In this document: in pieces, positions 1 to 8,758 of the stretch
Layout: every line of letters begins with the position of its first letter
Position numbering within the stretch: position 1 is the first letter of the stretch
NCBI GenBank assembly: GCA_030749725.1
Contig: JASMJM010000050.1
Coordinates: 1 to 64,000, forward strand
Direction: 5' to 3'
DNA from: Pseudomonadales bacterium
GTDB lineage: Bacteria > Pseudomonadota > Gammaproteobacteria > Pseudomonadales > Azotimanducaceae
Length of the DNA stretch: 64,000 bases
Position numbers and translations under genes: made by a program
The notes under the pieces: model-generated
Seen by the model: the letters and a program-made list of their open reading frames with translations, nothing else
What the model was told of the DNA's origin: nothing
Database searches by the model: none

Positions 1-722
1 AGGTTTTTGCCACAGCCAGGAATTTGATACAGGCGGGAATATGTGACGCTGCTCTTGTAGGGGGGGTGGATTCACTCTGCAAGCTGACCGTAAATGGGTT
101 TGCTTCTCTTGAGTCGCTGTCTTCCGGCATCTGTAACCCCATGAGTTGCAATCGTGATGGGATAACCATCGGTGAAGGAGCAGCCCTTTTTACAGTGGAG
201 TCTCAGTCAGTTGGGATTCAGCTGCTGGGCATTGGTGAATCCAACGATGCCTACCATATCTCCTCGCCCGAACCGCAAGGAAGGGGGGCCGAGACGTCAA
301 TGCGGGAAGCACTGCAGGATGCCGGACTGCGGCCGCAGGATATTGACTACATCAATATGCATGGAACGGCCACGCCGAAAAACGACCAGATGGAAAGCCG
401 AGCGATTGCCAGAATTTTCGGTACCACGTTGCCGTGCAGTTCTACTAAAGCGCTTACCGGTCACACTTTGGGCGCTTCGGGGGCGACAGAACTGGGGTTG
501 TGCTGGTTAACTCTCTCCTCCTGGAACGATCGTCTTGAGCTGCCTCCTCATGTATGGGATGGCGTCAGGGATGACGGACTGCCAAATCTGCAGCTAGCTG
601 ATAGCGAAACCGGCTTATCTCCGGCCAGCCATCATTCCACCCTCAGCAACTCGTTTGCGTTTGGCGGCAACAATATTTCAGTCATCCTGGGAAGAAAGCC
701 TGATGGACCTTCCGATGAATGA
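1..722 (+). CDS. apeO: beta-ketoacyl-ACP synthase, C-terminal part (aryl polyene type)
   Basis: The reading frame is open through the left edge, so the start and the catalytic Cys lie outside the window and only about 240 residues are seen. Both catalytic-His contexts of the condensing-enzyme family are present: NMHGTATPKND and, about 35 residues later, KALTGHTLGASGA. The usual FAFGGNN segment is near the end. It is followed, with overlaps or very short gaps, by a FabZ-like dehydratase, a FabG-like reductase and a second ketosynthase. That is the order seen in aryl polyene clusters (apeO-P-Q-R). I infer that it extends a polyene chain on an acyl carrier protein in the cytoplasm. The family call is firm; the APE assignment rests on gene order, because the rest of the cluster is off the window. 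The last 20 bases overlap the next gene. Confidence 0.8.
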   Translation, partial: VFATARNLIQAGICDAALVGGVDSLCKLTVNGFASLESLSSGICNPMSCNRDGITIGEGAALFTVESQSVGIQLLGIGESNDAYHISSPEPQGRGAETSMREALQDAGLRPQDIDYINMHGTATPKNDQMESRAIARIFGTTLPCSSTKALTGHTLGASGATELGLCWLTLSSWNDRLELPPHVWDGVRDDGLPNLQLADSETGLSPASHHSTLSNSFAFGGNNISVILGRKPDGPSDE

Positions 723-1152
723 AATGCCGGTTCAGTATACGGTTGACGAACTGTTACCCCACAAGGGTCGCATGGTCCTGCTGGATGAGATACTAAACTG
801 GGACGCTAACTCGCTCACCGCGTCTGTCTGCGTTGGCAGCAATGGACTTTTCGTGGACAAACAAAATTCCGTTCCCGCCTGGGTTGGTATCGAGTACATG
901 GCACAAACTATTGCAGCCTGGGCCGGGACGAAGGCGCTGCAGATTGGTAATCCTGTAAGGCCGGGGTTTCTCCTCGGAACACGTAAGTACGTTGCCAGAA
1001 CAGAGAGTTTCAAATGTTTAGAAGAACTGGTGGTGTTTGTAGAGCAGAAGTACCATAACAACGAGATGAGCGCATTCGATTGCTTGATTAAAGCTAACGA
1101 TGGGGGTGTAATCGCAACAGCATCGTTAAGTGTGTATCAACCGGAGAGTTGA
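703..1152 (+). CDS. apeP: 3-hydroxyacyl-ACP dehydratase, hotdog fold (ApeP-like)
   Basis: A 149-residue FabZ/FabA-like hotdog protein that would remove water from 3-hydroxyacyl-ACP in the polyene cycle. It shows the family N-terminus ELLPHKGRMVLLD and the central helix segment PAWVGIEYMAQTIAAWAG, where the catalytic acidic residue (Glu here) sits. The ATG at 703 was chosen because it leaves only about 11 residues before the conserved ELLPHKGRM segment; further ATGs follow at 715 and 724. The gene starts inside the upstream ketosynthase (20-bp overlap) and ends 6 bp before the reductase, so it is surely cotranscribed. Its length matches ApeP-type dehydratases, which are shorter and more divergent than housekeeping FabZ. 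Confidence 0.82.
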   Translation: MDLPMNEMPVQYTVDELLPHKGRMVLLDEILNWDANSLTASVCVGSNGLFVDKQNSVPAWVGIEYMAQTIAAWAGTKALQIGNPVRPGFLLGTRKYVARTESFKCLEELVVFVEQKYHNNEMSAFDCLIKANDGGVIATASLSVYQPES

Positions 1153-1158
1153 GTAGAG

Positions 1159-1881
1159 ATGGCTAAATCTGTGTTGGTTACAGGCTCCAGCCGCGGTATA
1201 GGTAGGGCTACAGCAAGGAATCTCGCTGAAGGTGGTTATGACATAGTTTTACACTTTCACCAGAGGATTGACGCGGTCATGGAGGTAAAGAGGGAGATAG
1301 AAGAACTGGGCAGCAGCGTTCGTGTGTTGCAGTTCGACATTGGCGATCGCCAACAGTGCCGTGAAGTCCTTGAAGCAGACATCGAGGAAAATGGCATCTA
1401 TTTCGGTGTAGTGTGCAACGCAGGAGTGGTGAGAGACAATGCCTTTCCCGCCATCACGGAAGATGAATGGGATTCCGTGCTCCATACTAATCTGGACGGG
1501 TTCTACAATGTACTTAGGCCATTGGTTATGCCGATGGTCAGAGCGCGTGAGGGTCGTATTGTTACCCTGGCATCGGTTTCAGGCATTATCGGCCAGAGGG
1601 GGCAAGTAAACTACAGTGCATCAAAAGCAGGAATTATAGGTGCAACTAAAGCGTTAGCTGTTGAGTTGGCAAAGCGAAAGATAACAGTTAACTGCGTAGC
1701 ACCCGGCTTGATCGAAACGGAAATGATCGAAGATGCACCCATTGCGGAAGCGCTGACGATGATTCCTTTACGCAGAGTGGGAACGCCAGAAGAAGTTGCC
1801 AGTTTGATTCGGTATCTGCTATCGGATGGTGCTGCATATATAACCCGCCAGGTTATCAGTGTTAACGGTGGTATGTGCTAA
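1159..1881 (+). CDS. apeQ: 3-oxoacyl-ACP reductase, SDR family (FabG/ApeQ-like)
   Basis: A 240-residue classical short-chain dehydrogenase/reductase that would reduce 3-oxoacyl-ACP with NADPH. Visible motifs are the nucleotide-binding TGSSRGIGRA at residues 7-16, the NAG motif (CNAGVVRDNA), the catalytic Ser in LASVSGIIG and the YSASKAG motif with catalytic Tyr and Lys, then NCVAPGLIETEM. The C-terminal end ISVNGGMC is typical of FabG. The stop codon overlaps the next start (TAATG), which implies translational coupling with the second ketosynthase. The start at 1159 follows a weak GAG-rich ribosome site. FabG is a broad family; the role in polyene synthesis comes from the neighbours. Confidence 0.85.
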   Translation: MAKSVLVTGSSRGIGRATARNLAEGGYDIVLHFHQRIDAVMEVKREIEELGSSVRVLQFDIGDRQQCREVLEADIEENGIYFGVVCNAGVVRDNAFPAITEDEWDSVLHTNLDGFYNVLRPLVMPMVRAREGRIVTLASVSGIIGQRGQVNYSASKAGIIGATKALAVELAKRKITVNCVAPGLIETEMIEDAPIAEALTMIPLRRVGTPEEVASLIRYLLSDGAAYITRQVISVNGGMC

Positions 1882-3104
1882 TGAAGAGAGTTGTTGTTAC
1901 CGGTCAGGCAGGTATCACGTCCCTGGGTGAAGATTGGGAAACGATTATTGAAAACCTGAAAAGATATCAGAACGGTGTCGTGCGGATGGATGAATGGGAT
2001 CGATATGAAGATCTGAGAACGCGGTTGGCCGCGCCCGTTACCCATTTCAAGTTGCCGGAACAATACACTCGCAAGAAGACTCGCAGTATGGGTCGGGTCT
2101 CTCAGCTTGCCACTCGCACGGTGGAAATCGCTCTTGAGGATGCTGGCCTGCTGGATGAAGCGGAAATCACAGACGGATCGATGGGGACCTCCTACGGTTC
2201 CTCATCCGGTACACCGGACGCCCTCGGAGACTTCGGCAATATGGTGCTACACAACACCATGAAGGGAATTACGGCAAACACCTACATCAAGATGATGCCC
2301 CATACGACAGCCGTGAACATTGGCGTGTTCTTCGGATTGACGGGCCGTGTAATCACCACCAGCAGTGCTTGCACGTCCGGGAGCCAGGGCATCGGCTATG
2401 CCTACGAAGCTATCAAACATGGCATGCAGACCATGATGGTCGCAGGTGGCGCAGAAGAACTGGATGCAACCCAGGCAGCCGTATTTGATACGCTCTTTGC
2501 CACCAGTACCAGAAATGAATCCCCCGGTATGTCCCCCAGACCATTTGACAGTGATCGCGATGGCCTGGTTATAGGAGAAGGAGCCGGCACCTTGATCCTG
2601 GAGGAACTGGATCACGCAAAGGTCCGGGGAGCGAATATATATGCGGAAGTCGTTGGCTTCTCCTGTAATTCTGATGGCCGCCATATCACTCAACCCAATG
2701 CCACTACGATGCAGATTGCCCTTGAAAATGCTGTGCAGGACGCGGGAATTTCGGCCAATGAAATAGGTTATGTCAATGCCCATGGCACCGCCACCGACCA
2801 GGGAGACATCGCGGAATCCAAGGCAACATTTTCGGCCTTGGGTGCCAAACCGATCAGTTCATTGAAGTCCTATCTGGGTCACACGCTCGGCGCCTGCGGT
2901 GCAATCGAAGCTTGGCTAAGTATCGGCATGATGCTTAACGACTGGTATGCACCGACAATCAATCTGGATAAGGTGGACGAGAACTGTGCTGATCTGGATT
3001 ACGTGATGAAGGAAGGTCGCACGATTAGTAGTGAATATGTCATGAGCAACAATTTTGCATTCGGCGGGATCAATACCTCACTCATCTTCAAACGATGGGC
3101 ATAA
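1881..3104 (+). CDS. apeR: beta-ketoacyl-ACP synthase (ApeR/FabF-like)
   Basis: A 407-residue complete condensing enzyme. The catalytic Cys lies in TSSACTSGSQGIGYA (about residue 160), the two His residues in NAHGTATDQGD and KSYLGHTLGACGA, and the C-terminal SNNFAFGGIN is present. All FabF/KAS-II catalytic residues are therefore intact. The ATG at 1881 overlaps the preceding stop by one base; a GTG two codons upstream is in frame but less likely. It is the last gene of the polyene cassette in this window. Aryl polyene clusters usually carry two or three ketosynthases, one of which works as a chain-length partner. The intact Cys here argues for an active condensing enzyme. Confidence 0.85.
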   Translation: MKRVVVTGQAGITSLGEDWETIIENLKRYQNGVVRMDEWDRYEDLRTRLAAPVTHFKLPEQYTRKKTRSMGRVSQLATRTVEIALEDAGLLDEAEITDGSMGTSYGSSSGTPDALGDFGNMVLHNTMKGITANTYIKMMPHTTAVNIGVFFGLTGRVITTSSACTSGSQGIGYAYEAIKHGMQTMMVAGGAEELDATQAAVFDTLFATSTRNESPGMSPRPFDSDRDGLVIGEGAGTLILEELDHAKVRGANIYAEVVGFSCNSDGRHITQPNATTMQIALENAVQDAGISANEIGYVNAHGTATDQGDIAESKATFSALGAKPISSLKSYLGHTLGACGAIEAWLSIGMMLNDWYAPTINLDKVDENCADLDYVMKEGRTISSEYVMSNNFAFGGINTSLIFKRWA

Positions 3105-3115
3105 CCGACAGTCGT

Positions 3116-3562
3116 CTACTCGTCTTTCAGTGTCACCACCGTACCCTTAAGGGCAACTCCAGCCATGATAGCACCGGCACCACATTTAATAGTTGAGTCA
3201 CTCACTGTTTCTCGGCCCCTATAGTTGGATTTAATATTGATTACAGCGTTTCCTCCTTCCCGTATGACTCGTTGCTGGAGCGAAATGATCGCGGATAGGA
3301 ATACCCATCTGCATGCTGTTACATCCGATTTTCCAAATGCATTGGTCTTCTTGTTCGTACTGAACTCACCAAAATCCCGTAACACCTTACTGTGAGGTCT
3401 GTCACCAAAATACAGTTGGATACTGGAATCAATTGCTGTTCTCGCCTCCAAGGAGTTAAGAGCTTCGTCGAGAGCAATGTCGTACAGCGTGTCACGTGCG
3501 AGACAATGCTGAGGTATAGCCAGAGAAAACACGATGGCAAGCGTGGCTATGGTCTTATTCAC
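3116..3562 (-). CDS. small exported protein of unknown function (often mislabelled 'excinuclease ATPase subunit')
   Basis: A 148-residue protein with an N-terminal signal peptide (NKTIATLAIVFSLAIPQHCLA). The mature part ends in the segment GGNAVINIKSNYRGRE...KCGAGAIMAGVALKG, recalled from a small periplasmic family frequently mis-annotated as an excinuclease subunit; it has no ATPase motifs. A GTG start at 3562 is chosen because GGAG lies 7 bases upstream and the signal peptide begins there. The longer open frame would add a polar leader in front of a perfect secretion signal. Two Cys in the mature part could form a disulfide. It converges with the polyene genes (11-bp gap), is divergent from thrC, and ends in TAG. 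Its function is unknown. Confidence 0.6.
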   Translation of the reverse strand: MNKTIATLAIVFSLAIPQHCLARDTLYDIALDEALNSLEARTAIDSSIQLYFGDRPHSKVLRDFGEFSTNKKTNAFGKSDVTACRWVFLSAIISLQQRVIREGGNAVINIKSNYRGRETVSDSTIKCGAGAIMAGVALKGTVVTLKDE

Positions 3563-3689
3563 AGTATGACTCCGCTGATCTGAACACGGTAACCGGCTAA
3601 CGCATCGCGCAGCCGAGGGGAGAATTCTGCAGGGGTGTGATGTTGATGCGCACTTTTGTATTGACCGCGAAGAGTTGAGGGAGTTCAAC

Positions 3690-4913
3690 ATGAGTGAAAT
3701 CGAAACCTTCGTCACCCATCTGGAGTGCAGCGAAACAGGTCAGCATTACCCGGCAGATACGCGCCACAACCTATCGGACAAGGGTAAACCCCTGCTGGTT
3801 CGCTACGATCTCGCCGGCATCGGCAACGCTCTGCAAAAGGATCGGCTGTCTGCAAGAGCTGCTGAACTGTGGCGCTATCGGGAGTTTCTACCTATCCGCC
3901 ACGGGGAGAATATCACCCGCCTCGGCGAAGTCATCACGCCATTGCTGGGCTCCCCTGCCATTCAGCAAGCCCTGGGTTGCGGTGAGATTCTGATCAAGGA
4001 TGAAGGACGCCTGCCGACCGGATCCTTTAAGGCACGGGGTGTGGCGGTGGCGGTCTCTATGGCGAAGGAACTGGGAATAAAACGAATGGCCATGCCAACT
4101 AACGGTAATGCCGGGGCGGCGCTGGCAGCCTACTGTTCTGCGGCCGGCATCGAGTCCTTTGTGTTCTGCCCAGACGACACGCCTGAGGTGAACATCAAGG
4201 AAATCGCGTTTCAGGGAGCACACACCTTCCTTGTAAACGGCCTCATCAATGACTGTGGTCGAATCGTTAGTGAAGGTGTGGAACGCATGCAATGGTTCGA
4301 TACATCGACGCTGAAGGAGCCGTATCGCATCGAGGGCAAAAAGACCATGGGGCTGGAGCTGGCAGAACAGTGTCACTGGGAGTTGCCGGACGTCATTCTC
4401 TACCCCACAGGCGGGGGTACGGGATTGATCGGCATGTGGAAGGCGTTTCAGGAGCTTGCCGCGATCGGCTGGATAGGAGAGCGGCTGCCACGTATGGTAG
4501 CGGTTCAATCCAGCGGCTGCGCGCCGATCGTGCAGGCGTTCGAGGCGGGAAACGACCATGCTGAGTTTTGGCCGAACGCTCATACCGTTGCAGCGGGCAT
4601 CCGGGTGCCGGCTGCCATCGGCGATTTCCTGATACTCAGGGCGATAAGAGAGAGTAACGGCTTTGCCACCGCGGTCGATGACGAAGATATCTTGCTGGCG
4701 CAGCGGGAATGCGCCAGGACCGAGGGGATCATGCTCTGTCCAGAAGGCGCTGCCACCCTTGCCGCCCTGAAGAAGGAAGTGGTCCGAGGCCGCATTGCCA
4801 CGTCAGAGCGCGTGGTCCTCTTCAACTGTGCCAGCGGCTTGAAATATCCTCTGCCAAAGGCCGGCAAACACCTGGATATCCGGCAACCCGTCGATTATGC
4901 CAAGCTGACCTGA
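3690..4913 (+). CDS. thrC: threonine synthase (PLP-dependent)
   Basis: A 407-residue fold-type II PLP enzyme that would convert O-phosphohomoserine to threonine in the cytoplasm. The PLP Lys lies in LPTGSFKARG; the substrate/cofactor loop PTNGNAGAALAAYCSAAG follows, and the phosphate-binding loop is PTGGGTGLIGMW. The N-terminus LECSETGQHYPADTRHNLS is the small domain typical of the longer bacterial and plant-like threonine synthases. The ATG at 3690 is preceded by GAGG/GGAG 7 bases upstream, so an in-frame TTG at 3675 is not preferred. It stands alone, with no hom or thrB beside it. Other fold-type II lyases such as threonine dehydratase are less likely because of the N-terminal segment. Confidence 0.85.
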   Translation: MSEIETFVTHLECSETGQHYPADTRHNLSDKGKPLLVRYDLAGIGNALQKDRLSARAAELWRYREFLPIRHGENITRLGEVITPLLGSPAIQQALGCGEILIKDEGRLPTGSFKARGVAVAVSMAKELGIKRMAMPTNGNAGAALAAYCSAAGIESFVFCPDDTPEVNIKEIAFQGAHTFLVNGLINDCGRIVSEGVERMQWFDTSTLKEPYRIEGKKTMGLELAEQCHWELPDVILYPTGGGTGLIGMWKAFQELAAIGWIGERLPRMVAVQSSGCAPIVQAFEAGNDHAEFWPNAHTVAAGIRVPAAIGDFLILRAIRESNGFATAVDDEDILLAQRECARTEGIMLCPEGAATLAALKKEVVRGRIATSERVVLFNCASGLKYPLPKAGKHLDIRQPVDYAKLT

Positions 4914-4940
4914 GCCCCGCAGTCTGAACCTTTTAAGCGC

Positions 4941-5023
4941 TAATGCACCACTGACATATGTGCGAGCGTTACTGCACCACTGACATATTGTGCGAGCCTT
5001 AATGCACCACTGACATATTGTGT
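4941..5023 (+). repeat. three direct repeats, 29-30 bp apart, upstream of the D-aminoacylase gene
   Basis: The 15-base core GCACCACTGACATAT occurs exactly three times at 4945-4959, 4974-4988 and 5004-5018. The flanks are similar (TGTGCGAGC after units 1 and 2). The array ends about 50 bp before the ATG at 5071. Three phased copies could be operators or simply a tandem duplication; no protein partner can be named from sequence. Confidence 0.85.
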
Positions 5024-5070
5024 TGCAATGCGACTAATCTGGGAATTGGTAGGATGGACGGGAAGCGACT

Positions 5071-6555
5071 ATGGCTGCATACGATCTGATTCTCCGCAAT
5101 GCGCTGATCTTCGATGGCGCAGGTGGCGAACCGTTGGAAGGGGATATTGCCGTCAAGGGTGATCGCATCGAACAGCTTGGTGCAGTGGACGCCGCTGCAT
5201 ATGAGGAGTTGGATCTGACAGGCGCAGCCGTCGCGCCGGGATTTATCGACGTCCATACCCACGATGACTTCGCAGCCCTGCTTTATCCTGACATGAGTTT
5301 TAAGCTGCTTGGTGGCGTAACCACCTCGGTCGTTGGAAACTGCGGCATGGCAGCAGCCCCGTTCCCAGCAGCCGCCGCTCTGGCGAAGGCATTTCACCCA
5401 AACCAGAAGCTGCCGGAATGGGAAGGTTATGGGGGATACCTCGATCACCTCGATCGACACCCAGCCAGCCTCAATGTCGCCGTACTGGCGGGCCACGGCA
5501 CCATCCGCACGGCGGTCATGGGGGGCGCCACGCGAGTACCGACGTCGAGTGAATTGGCGCAGATGCAAGCCGTGTTTGAGGAGGGTCTGGCTGCCGGTGT
5601 CATTGGCTTGTCCACAGGCTTGATCTATGAACCGGGCCGCCATGCCGACACAGACGAGATCGTGGCGATGGCCGCAGTGATGGCGGACAAGGGGGGCATA
5701 TACGCCACCCATATGCGTGACGAAGGCAGCGGGTTGCTGGAGTCTCTTAAAGAAGCCGTCGAAATCGGCAGTCGGGCCGGTGTCGGCATCCAGATATCCC
5801 ACCACAAGGCGGCAGGCAGGGAAAACTGGGGGAAGGTAGAGGATTCCACCCAATTCATAGAATCGGCTCAACAACAGGGCGTCAACATTCATGCCGACCA
5901 ATATCCGTATACTGCAGGCAGTACGTTCCTCTCAGCCGTAGTTCCGCGGGGCATGAATCAGGCAGAAGACGGATTGGGGATGATGGACGCAGAGGGGATC
6001 GTCATTGCTTCAACCAGCATCCAAACGGAGTGGGAAGGAAAATCGATCGCCGAGCTATCTGATCATTTCAAACTCTCCCCGCAGAGGACTGCAGAGAAGA
6101 TTCTCAAGACGGAGCCGGGAGCCACTGTCGTGCTGCACAGCATGAGCGAGGTGGACGTGCAGATGGTCATGCAGCACGCCAGCACCATGATCGGTTCGGA
6201 CGGGCTTCCCACCCTGGAAGGAAAGCCCCATCCAAGGTTATCCAATACGTTTGCGCGGGTACTGGGCCTCTACTCAAGAGAGCTGAATCTATTCCCGCTG
6301 CAGGAAGCCATCCACAAGATGACCGGCCTGCCTGCCAGGAAATTCGCCTTCACGGATCGTGGCGAGATCCGCCCGGGCGCCTTTGCGGATCTGGTTGTCT
6401 TCGATCCAGCGACCGTGATCGACCAAGGAACATTCACGGACCCCAACCGATACCCAAAGGGGATCGATCGGGTGTTTGTGAACGGGGTGGAAGCGGTCAG
6501 GCAAGGTCAGCACACGGGTGCACGATCCGGCAGAACCCTGCGCAGGAATCTCTGA
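5071..6555 (+). CDS. N-acyl-D-amino-acid deacylase (D-aminoacylase), amidohydrolase superfamily
   Basis: A 494-residue zinc hydrolase that would cleave N-acyl-D-amino acids to the D-amino acid and a carboxylate. The N-terminal beta-sandwich (YDLILRNALIFDGAGG) is followed by the metal site GFIDVHTHDD. The Cys ligand characteristic of D-aminoacylases is in GNCGM, further His ligands are in YATHMRDEG and QISHHK, and the catalytic Asp is in IGSDGLP. The C-terminal small domain (RPGAFADLVVFDP) closes the sandwich. Length and motif order fit the family. No signal peptide is present, so it should be cytoplasmic. The start is preceded by GGGAAG. The three direct repeats just upstream are candidate control elements. 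Dihydroorotase or dipeptidase roles are less likely because of the Cys ligand. Confidence 0.85.
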   Translation: MAAYDLILRNALIFDGAGGEPLEGDIAVKGDRIEQLGAVDAAAYEELDLTGAAVAPGFIDVHTHDDFAALLYPDMSFKLLGGVTTSVVGNCGMAAAPFPAAAALAKAFHPNQKLPEWEGYGGYLDHLDRHPASLNVAVLAGHGTIRTAVMGGATRVPTSSELAQMQAVFEEGLAAGVIGLSTGLIYEPGRHADTDEIVAMAAVMADKGGIYATHMRDEGSGLLESLKEAVEIGSRAGVGIQISHHKAAGRENWGKVEDSTQFIESAQQQGVNIHADQYPYTAGSTFLSAVVPRGMNQAEDGLGMMDAEGIVIASTSIQTEWEGKSIAELSDHFKLSPQRTAEKILKTEPGATVVLHSMSEVDVQMVMQHASTMIGSDGLPTLEGKPHPRLSNTFARVLGLYSRELNLFPLQEAIHKMTGLPARKFAFTDRGEIRPGAFADLVVFDPATVIDQGTFTDPNRYPKGIDRVFVNGVEAVRQGQHTGARSGRTLRRNL

Positions 6556-6645
6556 CAGCAGCCTCTTCGGCAAATCCTCAATTGAACCTGGATGCTGTGA
6601 GTGGTGACTCAGTGTAACCATCCCGATGCTGTGCTGGAGGTTCCG

Positions 6646-6996
6646 ATGCGTTTTTTGATTACGTTCAATCACATCGACGGAGAGTGGGATCGCCTGTCCC
6701 CGAAGGATCAGGAGCGTCATAGCTCCCGGTTGCAGGAATTCATGACGGCCCTTAGGACAGAGAAAAATACGGAGCTTGTCTTCTTCCACCCGGCAACTCA
6801 AGCGAAGACGATTCGCATGCATCCTGATCGAAGCGTTGAAGTGAGCGACGGACCCTGTCACCAGTCCTCGGAGCAACCAGGCGGCTTCTACATCATCGAA
6901 GCAGATTCGATGCAGGACGCCGTCGAGTGGGCGGAGAAGGGTCGCTTTATGGTGGGCAGCAACGAGGTCCGCCAGATCGCGGAGTTCCCGGGATAG
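6646..6996 (+). CDS. YCII-related (DGPF) domain protein
   Basis: A 116-residue small alpha+beta protein of the YCII family, whose biochemical role is mostly unknown. The sequence shows the family start RFLITFNHIDGEW, the SDGPCHQSSEQPGGFYIIEA segment that corresponds to the DGPF motif, and the terminal VEWAEKG...GSNEVRQI. The ATG at 6646 is preceded by GGAGG with 6-base spacing, which rules out the upstream in-frame GTG. It lies 90 bp behind the D-aminoacylase on the same strand and may be cotranscribed. It ends with TAG. No catalytic function should be assumed. Confidence 0.72.
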   Translation: MRFLITFNHIDGEWDRLSPKDQERHSSRLQEFMTALRTEKNTELVFFHPATQAKTIRMHPDRSVEVSDGPCHQSSEQPGGFYIIEADSMQDAVEWAEKGRFMVGSNEVRQIAEFPG

Positions 6997-7090
6997 GCAG
7001 CTGTCAAACCCCGACCGGCCGACGACAGCTACAACAGGATCGTGACTCGATTGAGAAAAACGCTGCTGCCGTCGCGGTCGCTACCTGCCC

Positions 7091-8740
7091 TCAGACATAG
7101 GTGCTGCCCTTCATGCCCGAGCCAATATCCTGACGCATCACGACGTTGACCAGTGCCGGTTTGCCGGATGCGAACGCCCGCTCCAAGGCTGGGCCGATCT
7201 CTTCCGGCCGCTCGCAGAACTCACCATGGCCACCCATGGCTTCGACGATCTTGTCGTAACGGGTGAAGTTGAGCCTGGTAGCGACTAACCGATTGGCGCC
7301 GTAGGTCATCGCTTGTGGACGCGCCATCTGACCCCACAGGCCATCGACACCAACGATGCCGACGATGGGCAGCTCGAAGCGTACCGCTGTGTCATATTCA
7401 AAACCGTTCAGACCGAATGACCCATCGCCATAGATGATCAATACCCGCTTGTCCGGTTTGGCAAGCTGGGCGGCCAGCGCAAATGGCATGCCGACTCCCA
7501 GGGTTCCCAGAGGACCCGGATCCATCCAGCCATTTTCGGCCGGCACCGGCAAAACTTTGGCAGCCTGGGCGACGATATCCCCGCCGTCCCCGATCAGGAT
7601 CATATCCTTGTCTGCTACGTAATCGCGAATCTCACGGCACAACCGCAGCGGATCGATCGGCACCTCATCCGAATCGAGCCGTGCAGTGAATTCAGCTTCC
7701 AATTGGTTTTCCCGTTCGATCAGCTGATCGCGCCAGGCGGAGTGATCCATGCTGTCGCCACTGTCTTCCATGCACTGCATCGTCATATCGAAACTGGCAT
7801 TCAGATTGCCGACAACGGCTGCGTCCACCGACCGGTTGGTTCCGATCAGCTCATTCTCGATGTCGAGCTGAATAATCTTGGCATCTGCCGCGATGGTGCG
7901 CCCGTAACCGAGACGGAAGTCCAACAGCACACCGGCACATATAAAGAGGTCACATGTCTGCAGAGATTCGCGGCGCACCCGATTTAACAGCTCCGGAGTG
8001 CCTGGTTTTACAGTGCCTCTTCCCATCCCGTTGACAAAGGTGGGAATGTGGGTCTTCTCGATAAACTTCTGAATGGTGGCGGACGCATTGGACCATTTGA
8101 CGCTGGTGCCCGCCATCATCACCGGCTTCTTGGCAGTTTGGAGCAGTTCGACCGCGCGCCGCACATCCTCTTTATCCGGCATCATTACCGGTGGCTTGGG
8201 ACGCATGGTGGGAAAGCGTACGGTATCCTCTTCAACCGTTCCGCCCAACACGTCCATCGGTATTTCCAGGAATGCCGGGCCCGGGTTACCGGATACGGCG
8301 TGGCGAATACCCAGTTCGATGTAGTCCGGAATCCGTCGCGTATCGTAGCAGGTATCTGCCCACTTGGTGATCGGCTTCATCACGGCCACGTGGTCCATCT
8401 CCTGCAGTGATCCACGCCTTAGATTATTAAAAGGGCCCTGCCCGCCGATCACCAGGATTGGACTGTTGGCGCGCCACGCATTCGCTACACCGGTAGTGCC
8501 GTCGGTAGTCCCCGGGCCAGCAGTGAGTACCGCACAACCGATCTTGCCTGGATTCAGGCGACTCCAGGCATCCGCAGCGTGCACTGCGGCTTGTTCATGG
8601 CGTACATCGATTACCTTTATTCCCTCGTCCAGGCAGCCATCGTAAATAGCCATTATGTGGCCGCCGCTCAGTGTAAAGATACACTCCACGCCAGCCTGTT
8701 TAAGAGCTTTTGCTGCCAACTTACCGCCATGTACTTCCAT
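7091..8740 (-). CDS. ThDP-dependent enzyme, acetolactate synthase/2-hydroxyacyl-CoA lyase-like
   Basis: A 549-residue three-domain thiamine-diphosphate protein. The N-terminal Pyr domain has the catalytic Glu in VRHEQAAVHAADA (about residue 50) and TAGPGTTDGTTGVANAW. The central domain carries KKPVMMAGTSV, and the C-terminal PP domain has the GDGSFGLNGFE motif. Where the GDG-x(~26)-NN motif normally supplies an Asn ligand to Mg2+, this protein reads IVGVDGLWGQM, so the Asn position is occupied by Val. The overall sequence resembles the broad IlvB-like or oxalyl-CoA decarboxylase/2-hydroxyacyl-CoA lyase group rather than true biosynthetic IlvB, and no IlvN partner is near. It is divergent from the selenoprotein gene across a hairpin-rich gap. 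The reaction is not assignable. Confidence 0.7.
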   Translation of the reverse strand: MEVHGGKLAAKALKQAGVECIFTLSGGHIMAIYDGCLDEGIKVIDVRHEQAAVHAADAWSRLNPGKIGCAVLTAGPGTTDGTTGVANAWRANSPILVIGGQGPFNNLRRGSLQEMDHVAVMKPITKWADTCYDTRRIPDYIELGIRHAVSGNPGPAFLEIPMDVLGGTVEEDTVRFPTMRPKPPVMMPDKEDVRRAVELLQTAKKPVMMAGTSVKWSNASATIQKFIEKTHIPTFVNGMGRGTVKPGTPELLNRVRRESLQTCDLFICAGVLLDFRLGYGRTIAADAKIIQLDIENELIGTNRSVDAAVVGNLNASFDMTMQCMEDSGDSMDHSAWRDQLIERENQLEAEFTARLDSDEVPIDPLRLCREIRDYVADKDMILIGDGGDIVAQAAKVLPVPAENGWMDPGPLGTLGVGMPFALAAQLAKPDKRVLIIYGDGSFGLNGFEYDTAVRFELPIVGIVGVDGLWGQMARPQAMTYGANRLVATRLNFTRYDKIVEAMGGHGEFCERPEEIGPALERAFASGKPALVNVVMRQDIGSGMKGSTYV

Positions 8741-8758
8741 ACGTCACCTCTGTGATTG

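Noticed and set aside
4941-5023. CRISPR array
   Set aside because: Only three units with 29-30-bp period, and the intervening bases are also nearly identical. There are no spacers and no cas genes.
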